A stretch of 8,038 nucleotides of DNA from Ignavibacteria bacterium (GCA_029863735.1 JAOTUT010000054.1:1-8038); one strand, 5' to 3'. Shown: positions 1-6,225, counted from the stretch's first letter. Made by a program: numbers and translations. The notes: generated by a model from the letters alone, not told the origin.

Positions 1-21
1 CATAGTAGCATACTATAAAAG

Positions 22-29
22 AAGGGTGG
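22..29 (+). promoter_or_regulatory. Ribosome binding site supporting a TTG start
   Basis: The purine-rich AAGGGTGG lies 7 nt upstream of the TTG at 37. An in-frame TAA at 16-18 closes the frame upstream, and there is no ATG or GTG between that stop and the family-typical N-terminus. The TTG is therefore the best start, giving MKVIIYTKYGPPEVL, which matches how this dehydrogenase family usually begins. Confidence 0.55.
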
Positions 30-36
30 CATACTT

Positions 37-1020
37 TTGAAAGTAATCATTTATACAAAATACGGTCCACCAGAAGTTCTTCTACTCAAAGAAGTAGAAA
101 AACCTGTTCCTAAAGACAATGAAGTGATCATAAAAGTTATGGCATCAACTGTAACAGCTACGGATTGTGTCTTCAGAAGGGGAGAACCAAAATTTTCAAG
201 ATTGTTTACTGGACTCACAAAACCAAAGAACCAAATACTCGGAAGTGAGTTTACGGGAGAAATTGAAGCTGTCGGCAAAGATGTAAAATCATTTAAAGCA
301 GGTGACAAAGTAATTGGGACAACTCCTGGTTATGGTTCTTATTCAGAATACATTTGTTTGATGGAGGGAAAATCGACACTTACTAAAATGTCTCCAAACA
401 AAAGTTATGAAGAGGCCATTACCTGCTGTGATGGATTTTTAACTGCCTTACCATTCCTTCGCGAAAAAGGAAAAATTCAAAAAGGATATAGTGTTCTTAT
501 CATTGGAGCTTCAGGAAGTGTTGGCTCGGCTGCGGTTCAGCTTGCGAAATACTTTGAGGCAGATGTCACTGGCGTTTGCAGCACTTCAAATAAAAAATTG
601 GTGAAGTCTATCGGGGCTAACAAAGTAATTGATTACACAAAAGAAGATTTTACTAAATCGGGGGAAACCTACGATATTATTTTTGATTTGGTTGGGAAGA
701 CAACTTTTTCACAATGCAAAAACTCACTTAAAGAAAACGGAAAATTTCTTGAAGCCGCAATTACGCTCAGAATATTTCCTTCGGTCCTGTGGACTTCGAT
801 GTTCAGCAATAAAAAATCGATGATTATGGCAACAGGTCTGAGACCTCCAGCAGAAAGAACTAAAGATCTGAACTTCATAACTGAACTTGTAGAGACAGGA
901 AAGGTTATACCTATTATTGACAAAATATTTCCATTGGAGAAAATTGCTGAAGCTCACGGATATGTCGACAAAGGACATAAAAAAGGAAATGTAGTTATAT
1001 CAATTGAACAAGATAATTGA
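37..1020 (+). CDS. NAD(P)-dependent zinc-free MDR dehydrogenase (quinone oxidoreductase-like)
   Basis: A 327-residue cytosolic oxidoreductase of the medium-chain dehydrogenase/reductase superfamily, closest in style to NADPH:quinone reductase / enoyl reductase-like members. The N-terminal GroES-like domain covers about residues 1-125, with the opening YTKYGPPEVL and the LGSEFTGEIEAVG...AGDKV motif at 68-92. The Rossmann domain carries the nucleotide-binding motif GASGSVG at 157-163, followed by AAVQLAK and a GANKVIDY segment (193-200). The Cys/His ligands of the structural and catalytic zinc sites of classic alcohol dehydrogenases are not seen, so a zinc-free reductase is inferred. Length is normal for the family (about 320-340). 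The start is TTG. The SIMPL gene follows after 27 nt with its own ribosome binding site, so co-transcription is likely, but no functional link is evident. The substrate cannot be read from the sequence. Confidence 0.9.
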   Translation: MKVIIYTKYGPPEVLLLKEVEKPVPKDNEVIIKVMASTVTATDCVFRRGEPKFSRLFTGLTKPKNQILGSEFTGEIEAVGKDVKSFKAGDKVIGTTPGYGSYSEYICLMEGKSTLTKMSPNKSYEEAITCCDGFLTALPFLREKGKIQKGYSVLIIGASGSVGSAAVQLAKYFEADVTGVCSTSNKKLVKSIGANKVIDYTKEDFTKSGETYDIIFDLVGKTTFSQCKNSLKENGKFLEAAITLRIFPSVLWTSMFSNKKSMIMATGLRPPAERTKDLNFITELVETGKVIPIIDKIFPLEKIAEAHGYVDKGHKKGNVVISIEQDN

Positions 1021-1047
1021 ATTTAAATAATCATTTAAGGAGATAAA

Positions 1048-1798
1048 ATGAAAAGAAAAACATTAACCATTCTGCTTGCATTAGTTGTGATTTGTTCTGT
1101 CCGGGCACAGCAATTTGATGATCGACCTAAAATTATGGTCAATGGCGAGGCTGTTGTTAAAGTTCAACCTGACCAGATTGTAATCACTTTCGGGATTGAA
1201 ACCTGGGATAAAGATATTATGCTTGCCAAAGGGAAGAATAATGAAATCATGCAGAAAGCAATGAAAGTAATTCAAGAATCTGGAATTCCGGATAAAGATA
1301 TTCAAACAGATCATCTTTCTGTTGAGCCGAGATACGATGACAGCTATGAGAAAAAAGATTTCATCGGATACTTCATAAGAAACACTTTTGTTGTAACTCT
1401 ATCTGATCCGGAAAAAGTTGAAGATTTGGTAACTGCAGTACTTCAATCCGGTGTAAATTATATTCACGGTATCAACTTTCAAACAACTGAATTTAAAAAG
1501 TATCGTGAGCAGGCAAGAGAACTAGCACTGAATGCAGCAAAGGAAAAGGCTGAGAAAATGGCAGGTGCATTAGGTCAGTTTATCGGAGATCCCCTACAGA
1601 TAAATGAGGGTTACGGTGGTTCTAATTGGTGGTATTACAACAGTTGGTCGGGCTGGGGGTTATGGTAGATCAAATGTGATGAGCCAGAATGTTGTCCAGA
1701 ACATTCCAGCTGATTCTGACCAAATCTCAGAAACAATTGCGCTCGGTAAGATATCCATTAAAGCAAATGTTACAGTGACGTTTGAGTTGAAGAAATAA
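1048..1798 (+). pseudogene. SIMPL/DUF541-domain periplasmic protein, frameshifted near its 3' end
   Basis: The start ATG is preceded by AAGGAG at 1037-1042 (5-nt spacing). Residues 1-20 form a signal peptide, with likely cleavage at VRA|QQ. The mature part opens with KIMVNGEAVVKVQPDQIVI, typical of the SIMPL (YggE-like, DUF541) family of periplasmic or outer-membrane proteins of poorly defined, stress-related function. The helix-rich part, including YREQARELALNAAKEKAEKMA (about 152-172), is also typical. The first frame stops at TAG 1666-1668 after 206 residues, in a G/W/Y-rich stretch. The family's expected C-terminus, SNVMSQN...ISIKANVTVTFELKK, continues in the +1-shifted frame to TAA at 1796-1798. 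Removing one G from the G5 run at 1655-1659 joins both parts into a 249-residue protein of normal family length. As read, the product lacks the last strand(s) of the domain. This may be a true frameshift or a homopolymer sequencing error; the family assignment itself is firm. Confidence 0.85.
1655..1659 (+). other. Frameshift site (G5 homopolymer) in the SIMPL gene
   Basis: The sequence GGCTGGGGGTTATGG reads G-W-G-L-W-stop in the upstream frame. With four Gs it reads G-W-G-Y-G-R-S-N-V and continues into the conserved C-terminus. The five-G run is therefore the simplest place for the one-base surplus. Other positions within the same low-complexity Gly/Trp/Tyr coding stretch cannot be excluded. 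Confidence 0.7.
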
Positions 1799-1823
1799 TT
1801 TTCATTTTTTTTCTTATTTCTTC
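1789..1823. repeat. Inverted repeat at the convergent 3' ends, possible weak bidirectional terminator
   Basis: GAAGAAATAA at 1789-1798 is the exact reverse complement of TTATTTCTTC at 1814-1823, with a 15-nt T-rich loop. Each arm contains the stop codon of one of the two convergent genes, since both proteins end in Lys-Lys-stop. The stem is AT-rich and the Ts lie mainly in the loop, so it is not a canonical terminator. The symmetry may simply reflect the shared Lys-Lys-stop codons. Confidence 0.3.
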
Positions 1824-2128
1824 TCAATTATATCTTCAACCCAACTTATTACAGCCATCGTTGCAGGGAAGCCGATAGTTGGAAGAGCAAGCATAACTGT
1901 TTGTTTGATCTCTGCTTTTTTACAGCCGGCTTCAATTGCTTTCCGTGTATCCGAATGAACTGCCCCCTCAAGCCCAGCTCCCGTTGAGATTGCAAGTTTA
2001 ATTAATGCACGTGTTTTTTCTTTTAACGGTCCGGATTTGTGCACAGCCGTTCCAAGCTCTTCGTAAGCTTTTGCAACTTCCGGAAAATCCTTTTGGAATT
2101 ATTTAAATCTTTTTGGTAGCTGTTTCAT
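1814..2128 (-). pseudogene. Carboxymuconolactone decarboxylase-family protein, interrupted by an in-frame stop
   Basis: The complete reading would be 104 residues from ATG at 2128-2126, with AGGAG at 2140-2136 and 7-nt spacing, starting MKQLPKRFK. The tenth codon is TAA (2099-2101); the frame then continues as FQKDFPEVAKAYEELG and on to the family core, LIKLAISTGAGLEGAVHSDTR (about 42-62), and LALPTIGFPATMAVISWVED. The layout and length fit the small AhpD-like/CMD family, whose members form helical oligomers. His58 in AVHS is present, but the paired cysteines (CxxC) of peroxidase-active AhpD proteins are absent, so peroxidase activity is not predicted. The only obvious downstream restart is a GTG at 2044-2042, inside the conserved region and without a clear ribosome binding site. 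The parsimonious lesion is a single substitution, for example GAA to TAA. The gene is convergent with the SIMPL gene. Confidence 0.8.
2099..2101 (-). other. Premature TAA in the CMD-family gene
   Basis: This codon is in frame with the ATG at 2128 that has the good ribosome binding site. Both sides of the stop translate into sequence typical of the family N-terminus (PKRFK, then FQKDFPEV). One base change restores the full 104-residue frame. Confidence 0.75.
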
Positions 2129-2186
2129 TGGGGTTCTCCTTGGTTATTAAATGATGAAGTTTTTACAAAAATAGGGATTACTTTCT

Positions 2187-2258
2187 TGTCATTCCCACGA
2201 AAGTGGGAATCCATTTCTTTGTTCATATTGTGGATTCCGTGTCAAGCACGGAATGACA
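2187..2258. repeat. Palindromic repeat pair A (two stem-loops in opposite orientation)
   Basis: Unit 1 (2187-2213) reads TGTC, then stem ATTCCCAC (2191-2198), loop GAAA, stem GTGGGAAT (2203-2210), then CCA. Unit 2 (2231-2258) is the same design inverted: TGG, stem ATTCCGTG (2234-2241), loop TCAAG, stem CACGGAAT (2247-2254), then GACA. Both stems are perfect 8-bp pairs. The pair is bounded by TGTCATTCC and its reverse complement GGAATGACA, like a small non-autonomous (REP/BIME- or MITE-like) element. No target-site duplication or transposase is visible. Confidence 0.75.
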
Positions 2259-2259
2259 A

Positions 2260-2325
2260 GTCACATCAGTTCTCACACTTCAACCCCAAATCAAGTTCGG
2301 GGTAGGTTTACTCAGTGTGACACAC
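2260..2325. repeat. Distinct palindromic element between the two repeat pairs
   Basis: ACCCC (2283-2287) pairs with GGGGT (2299-2303) around AAATCAAGTTC, and two further A:T pairs are possible after one mismatch. TCACACT (2273-2279) pairs with AGTGTGA (2314-2320) outside it. The loop TCAAG recurs in unit 2 of pair A. This looks like another dispersed intergenic palindrome family placed next to the first. Confidence 0.55.
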
Positions 2326-2332
2326 TCTTTTT

Positions 2333-2418
2333 TGTCATTCCGGTCGATCCCGATTTATCGGGAGAAGAACCGGAATCTATGATTCGCTTTTTGGATTCCT
2401 GCTTTCGCAGGAATGACA
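2333..2418. repeat. Palindromic repeat pair B (two stem-loops in opposite orientation)
   Basis: Unit 3 starts TGTC with outer stem ATTCCGGT (2337-2344) / ACCGGAAT (2369-2376) and a second inner stem TCCCGAT (2348-2354) / ATCGGGA (2357-2363). Unit 4 is inverted: ATTCCTGC (2395-2402), loop TTTC, GCAGGAAT (2407-2414), then GACA. The pair is bounded by TGTCATTCC and GGAATGACA, as in pair A. It ends 7 nt before the stop codon of the membrane-protein gene (2426-2428), placing the repeats in that gene's 3' region and upstream of the broken CMD gene. Confidence 0.75.
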
Positions 2419-2425
2419 CTCCGCT

Positions 2426-3481
2426 CTACTTGCTCAATAATAAATAGTAAAAAGATGTTGAAAGAAAATAACGAATTCGTTTATATCCTTTTTTATCACC
2501 AGAAAGCCTCCAACAATTATTTACAATCACCCTGAACTCAGGAAACATTGATATTATTTGTTCTAAATCCTTTGAGTATTCTGATTTTCGTTTTGCAATA
2601 AATTTCTGAAAATACTTTTTTACAATCGGTGCGAGTACCGCGAACCATATAAAAGTAATAACCAGAGATCGAATAATCATTATCAAGACTGATATTGCGA
2701 CATTCTTTTCTAGCTCGGGTGATAGATAGGAAAGAATAATAACTCCGATTGAGATTACAATTACAAAAATTCCTGTGGGACGTATAAGCCAGCTTTTCTT
2801 TTTACGTTTTTCTTTTCTTGGAATTTCTTCGCCATTTATCAAAGAAATGGATGATGGGACAATTCCTTTGTAATAATCTATTCTTTGCGGAAGCCTTCCT
2901 GCATAAAGTCCAATAAACAATCCTGCACCTAAATGAAGCATAACGTAAGCTGCAATAAAAATGTAGCCGTAGTTTATATCAGGATGATTTATTCTAAATA
3001 TTTCAGCAGATACTTGCTTGATAAAAATGTCAAGTGATTCCCACAGCGTATTACCGAACAGAATAGTGAGAAGAACAATTTTCTGAATCCCGGATAAAAA
3101 TAAAACTGTCAATCCCAGAGTCAACGCAGATAATTTGTAGAACTTTTTTGTAGAGAATAATAAGTAACCCAATATACCTTGTATAGAAACTGCAAAATAA
3201 GCAGCAAAAGGGGAGTGAGGACTAACTATTGCTTTAATTAATATTACAATTACGGTTGATTTAAGAATATCCTTATTACTCTTAGCGAAAAGTGCTATTA
3301 ATGAAATGAATAGTACGGCAGCAGAGCTTATGAATAATCCTCTTAATGGAATAGTGAGTGCATGTAGAATTCCACCAAAAGCAGATTCACTAAAAGCCCA
3401 GAGTGCAGTAATCCTTAAAACACTTAGACGTTCATCAATGCTTTCTATTGAATTAACTTTTATTTGCTGATCAGTGTACAT
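2426..3481 (-). CDS. Polytopic inner-membrane protein of unknown function
   Basis: A 351-residue hydrophobic protein that I cannot assign to a characterised family. Hydrophobic segments lie at about 45-66, 72-86, 93-110, 115-142, 171-196, 232-254 and 262-288. Conserved-looking motifs sit at or near membrane edges: SAFGGILHAL (33-42), VSPHSPFAAY (86-95), LFGNTLWESLD (141-151) and AGLFIGLYAG (186-195). A strongly basic stretch, RKEKRKKK (222-229), lies between the first group of helices and the last two, suggesting a cytoplasmic linker and a two-part protein. The first ~200 residues have the compact small-helix look of transporter substrate-binding (ECF S-type) membrane proteins, but this is only an impression. 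The C-terminal ~60 residues are polar and basic. The start ATG has no clear Shine-Dalgarno sequence, though no better start was seen. The gene is transcribed divergently from the DUF4397 gene. Confidence 0.75.
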   Translation of the reverse strand: MYTDQQIKVNSIESIDERLSVLRITALWAFSESAFGGILHALTIPLRGLFISSAAVLFISLIALFAKSNKDILKSTVIVILIKAIVSPHSPFAAYFAVSIQGILGYLLFSTKKFYKLSALTLGLTVLFLSGIQKIVLLTILFGNTLWESLDIFIKQVSAEIFRINHPDINYGYIFIAAYVMLHLGAGLFIGLYAGRLPQRIDYYKGIVPSSISLINGEEIPRKEKRKKKSWLIRPTGIFVIVISIGVIILSYLSPELEKNVAISVLIMIIRSLVITFIWFAVLAPIVKKYFQKFIAKRKSEYSKDLEQIISMFPEFRVIVNNCWRLSGDKKGYKRIRYFLSTSFYYLLLSK

Positions 3482-3669
3482 CGAATTGAAAATTGCTATT
3501 CTAAATATTGTAAAATGTTCACATCGAAAAAAATTAAATGAGTTCAGTTTATCTAACTGCTAAAACAACTTTTTTACATAGAAATCAATATCAGTGGAAC
3601 TATTATAATACCACTGTTGTTATCTGAGTTGTGCTTGCTAATTAACTAATTAAAAACAACGGAGGAATT
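3482..3669. promoter_or_regulatory. Divergent intergenic region with a palindromic site
   Basis: These 188 nt separate two divergent genes and must hold both promoters, although no convincing promoter was found. CAGTGG (3592-3597) pairs with CCACTG (3611-3616), and the spacer contains the perfect 10-nt palindrome TATTATAATA (3601-3610). A smaller CAGTT/AACTG inverted repeat lies at 3545-3559. GGAGG at 3661-3665 is the ribosome binding site of the plus-strand gene, 4 nt from its ATG. An operator role for the palindromes is conjecture. Confidence 0.35.
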
Positions 3670-6201
3670 ATGAAAAACGTACTATTTTCCCTTGCAGTTC
3701 TTTTCTCAATCTCATCCCTTTTTGCTCAAACTACACGGCTTCAGGTTATTCATAATGCCGCAGATCCAGCAGCTTCAGTAGTTGATGTATATGTGAATGG
3801 CGGTTTGGCAATTGATGATTTTGAATTCAGAAAAGCTACCCCTTTTATAGACGTTCCGGCTAATACTTTGCTGAACATCGGCATTGCACCCGGTAACAGT
3901 GGTTCAGTAAATGATACTATAAAAAATTTCCAGGCTACACTTAATCAAAATAAAAAATATGTCTTAATTGCTAACGGAGTGTTAGATCCCACACAATTCA
4001 GCACTAATCCAGATGGAAAGAATATTAGCTTTACTCTTTTCGCAAAAGATAATATCCGTGAGCAAGGGGTAAACCAATGGAAAGTTGATTTTATTGTTGT
4101 TCATGGTTCTACAGATGCCCCGACAGTCGATGTAATTGCTCAAAGAGTTTATTCTAATGTTGTTACTGATATTACTGCGGAAGTTAAAGAAGAACCTGTT
4201 GAAGATGGTGACAGTTGGTATTCGGGTGGAAGAAGGATAGTCAATAATGCTTCATATGGCGATATAACAAATTATAAAAGATTATCCCCTGAAGAATATA
4301 TTCTTAAAGTTACTCCCGGAAATAATAATAATACTGTAGTTGCTGAGTTCAATGCAGACTTAACAGGTCTGGGTGGTAAATCTGCTGTTGTGTTTGCATC
4401 AGGATTTTTAGATCCAACCGCTAACCAGAATGGTGCTGCTTTCGGTTTATTTGCAGCACTAGCAGATGGAACGGTTGCAGAATTTCCTTTAGTTCAGCCA
4501 ATGGCAAGATTACAGGTAATTCATAATGCTGCGGACCCAATTGCCAACGAAGTTGACGTTTATTTAAATGGAACACTTGCTTTAGATGACTTTACTTTCC
4601 GAACAGCAACTCCATTCATAGATGTTCCTGCAGGAGTTGAAATAAATATAGGTATTGCGCCAGGTAACAGCGGATCTGTAAATGATACCTTGAAGAATTT
4701 TCCTGTAACTTTTGAAAATGGGAAAACTTATGTTGGTGTCGCAAATGGTGTAATAGATCCAACACAATTTACTTCAAATCCTGACGGCAGAAGTATTGCC
4801 CTGACAATATTTGCTAAAGATGGTATTCGTGAAAGCGGAATGTATTCGAGTAAAGTTGATTTTGTTGTCCTTCACGGTTCAACAGATGCACCGACAGTTG
4901 ATGTTATTGCAAGAAATGTTGCTACACTAGTTGACAATGCTGCTTATGGTGATTTTACCGATTATATCAGAGTACCTGCTGTATCATATATTTTAGATAT
5001 AACACCAGGTGATGATAACAATACTATTGTTGCATCATTTGAAGCTGACCTTTCTGGATTAGGCGGCGGTGCTGCTGTTGTTTTTGCTTCAGGATTTTTA
5101 GATCCTGCAGGGAATCAGAATGGAGAGCCTTTTGGTTTATTTGCTGCTCTTCCCGACGGTGCAGTAGTTGAATTTCCAGCAGTACAACCTTTTGCAAGAT
5201 TACAGGTTATCCACAATGCAGCCGATCCAATTGCTAACGAAGTTGATGTTTATTTAAATGGAACATTGGCGTTAGATAATTTTGCATTCAGAACTGCAAC
5301 TCCATTTATCGATGTGCCAGCAGGTGTTGATATCAATATTGGCGTCGCTCCTGGAAATAGTGGTTCAGTAAATGACACTTTAAAGAACTTTGTAGTAAAC
5401 TTTGCCAGTGGTGGAACTTATATAGCTATAGCAAATGGAGTAGTTGATCCCTCAGGATTTACCCCTAATCCAGATGGAAGGGATATTTCATTCACCCTGT
5501 TTGCAAAAGCTGATGCAAGAGAAACTGCGAATAACAATAATAAAGTAGATTTGTTTGCAGTTCATGGTTCAACAGATGCACCTACAGTAAACATTTTCGG
5601 ATTGGGTATCTATCTGACAAATGTTTCATATGGTGATCTCAGTAACTATCTTTCAGTCCCAGCGTGGAGAAACTGGATTGTAATAACAACGCCCTGGCCA
5701 AACTTTTCAATTGTTGGTGTCTGGCGTGCAGACATTAGAGGTTTAGGCGGTAATTCTGCTGTTGTATTTGCTTCTGGTTTCTTAAATCCTTCAGGTAATC
5801 AGAATGGCGAAGCTTTTGGATTGTTCGCAGCTTTAGCCAATGGAACTGTAGTTGAGTTACCTAAGCTTTATGGTGATGAAGCTCAGAATGCTTTAAATAA
5901 AGTTATGGACGAGAATGGTGAAGAAGTATCTATAGTTAGTGATTTCAATTTAGAGCAAAACTATCCTAACCCTTTCAATCCATCTACAACAATTAAATTT
6001 TCAGTTCCTACAAATGAATTTGTAACCTTGAAAGTTTATGATGTTCTGGGTAATCAAGTTACAACTTTGGTAAATGAACAAAGAGATCCGGGCACTTACG
6101 AAGTGAGATTTGATGCTGGAAGCCTAGCTAGCGGAGTGTATATTTATAAACTACAGGCTGGTAACTTTACTCAGACAAGAAAACTTATGTTAATGAAATA
6201 A
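3670..6201 (+). CDS. Exported protein with three DUF4397 repeats and a type IX secretion sorting domain
   Basis: An 843-residue protein. The signal peptide covers residues 1-19, with cleavage likely at LFA|QTT. Three tandem repeats follow at about 21-277, 278-507 and 508-731. Each begins RLQVIHNAADP, runs through ATPFIDVPA, GIAPGNSGSVNDT and NPDG, then enters a second half, HGSTDAPTV...YGD...TPG...GLGG...VVFASGF. This is the DUF4397 pattern, so there are six half-units of a beta-rich extracellular domain whose function is unknown. A linker (732-756) leads to the C-terminal type A sorting domain (about 757-843): NYPNPFNPSTTIKFSVP, LKVYDVLGNQV, GTYEVRFDAGSLASGVYIYKL and the terminal RKLMLMK. 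In this lineage the domain directs passage through the type IX system and cell-surface anchoring or release. Repeat 1 has a 27-residue insert and repeat 3 a Trp-rich replaced patch. The gene looks monocistronic, with a strong terminator after it. Confidence 0.92.
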   Translation: MKNVLFSLAVLFSISSLFAQTTRLQVIHNAADPAASVVDVYVNGGLAIDDFEFRKATPFIDVPANTLLNIGIAPGNSGSVNDTIKNFQATLNQNKKYVLIANGVLDPTQFSTNPDGKNISFTLFAKDNIREQGVNQWKVDFIVVHGSTDAPTVDVIAQRVYSNVVTDITAEVKEEPVEDGDSWYSGGRRIVNNASYGDITNYKRLSPEEYILKVTPGNNNNTVVAEFNADLTGLGGKSAVVFASGFLDPTANQNGAAFGLFAALADGTVAEFPLVQPMARLQVIHNAADPIANEVDVYLNGTLALDDFTFRTATPFIDVPAGVEINIGIAPGNSGSVNDTLKNFPVTFENGKTYVGVANGVIDPTQFTSNPDGRSIALTIFAKDGIRESGMYSSKVDFVVLHGSTDAPTVDVIARNVATLVDNAAYGDFTDYIRVPAVSYILDITPGDDNNTIVASFEADLSGLGGGAAVVFASGFLDPAGNQNGEPFGLFAALPDGAVVEFPAVQPFARLQVIHNAADPIANEVDVYLNGTLALDNFAFRTATPFIDVPAGVDINIGVAPGNSGSVNDTLKNFVVNFASGGTYIAIANGVVDPSGFTPNPDGRDISFTLFAKADARETANNNNKVDLFAVHGSTDAPTVNIFGLGIYLTNVSYGDLSNYLSVPAWRNWIVITTPWPNFSIVGVWRADIRGLGGNSAVVFASGFLNPSGNQNGEAFGLFAALANGTVVELPKLYGDEAQNALNKVMDENGEEVSIVSDFNLEQNYPNPFNPSTTIKFSVPTNEFVTLKVYDVLGNQVTTLVNEQRDPGTYEVRFDAGSLASGVYIYKLQAGNFTQTRKLMLMK
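3730..4500 (+). repeat. DUF4397 tandem repeat 1 (257 codons, with insert)
   Basis: The first copy of the internal duplication encodes residues 21-277. It matches copies 2 and 3 over nearly its whole length but carries about 27 extra residues between DVIA and NNASYGD (within 4141-4242). The extra part is acidic, with EVKEEPVEDGDSW. Confidence 0.85.
4501..5190 (+). repeat. DUF4397 tandem repeat 2 (230 codons)
   Basis: The second copy encodes residues 278-507, from MARLQVIHNAADP to EFPAVQP. It is closest to copy 3 in its first half, sharing IANEVDVYLNGTLALD and RTATPFIDVPAGV. Many codons differ synonymously between the copies, so the duplication is not recent and the protein sequence has been held under selection. 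Confidence 0.85.
5191..5862 (+). repeat. DUF4397 tandem repeat 3 (about 224 codons)
   Basis: The third copy encodes residues 508 to about 731. Its first half follows copy 2 closely. Its second half keeps HGSTDAPTV, YGD, GLGG and VVFASGF, but residues 666-690 are unlike the other copies and contain four tryptophans. The copy ends at VVELPKL, before the linker to the sorting domain. Confidence 0.85.
5938..6201 (+). other. Type IX secretion C-terminal sorting domain (type A)
   Basis: Residues 757-843 of the preceding protein. The NYPNPFNPSTTIKFSVP opening, the VYDVLGNQV strand, the GTYEVRFDAG and ASGVYIYKL strands and the RKLMLMK end are the standard elements of this Por-type domain. It implies that the cell has a type IX secretion system encoded elsewhere. 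Confidence 0.93.
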
Positions 6202-6225
6202 CGACTCGAAATAATATTTAATAGT

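Noticed and set aside
51..978. Open frames overlapping the MDR gene in other frames (51-308, 629-823, 669-923, 724-978)
   Set aside because: All lie within the well-supported dehydrogenase frame, and none shows protein-like motifs or a ribosome binding site.
1655..1668. Programmed +1 ribosomal frameshift in the SIMPL gene
   Set aside because: There is no recognised slippery-plus-stimulator arrangement, and the SIMPL family is not known for recoding. A homopolymer indel is simpler.
1604..1798. A separate small gene starting at the ATG of 1604
   Set aside because: Its C-terminal part is the missing end of the SIMPL domain. The first ~18 codons are out-of-frame translation of the upstream gene. 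It is better read as the frameshifted tail.
1814..2044. An intact 76-residue CMD protein from the GTG at 2044
   Set aside because: The family N-terminus continues upstream to the ATG at 2128, which has a proper ribosome binding site. The GTG is an internal valine codon without a clear ribosome binding site.
2187..2418. CRISPR array
   Set aside because: The units are palindromes of varying stem sequence in alternating orientation, with irregular spacing. There are no identical direct repeats, no uniform spacers and no cas genes.
2253..2447. A 64-codon plus-strand open frame across the palindromic repeats
   Set aside because: It is made of repeat sequence (for example ...CFRRNDT from the stem-loop), has no ribosome binding site, and overlaps the end of the membrane-protein gene on the other strand.
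5653..5742. Diversity-generating retroelement target region
   Set aside because: The variable patch is confined and codon-length neutral, but there is no template repeat, no reverse transcriptase and no C-type lectin-like context in the window.
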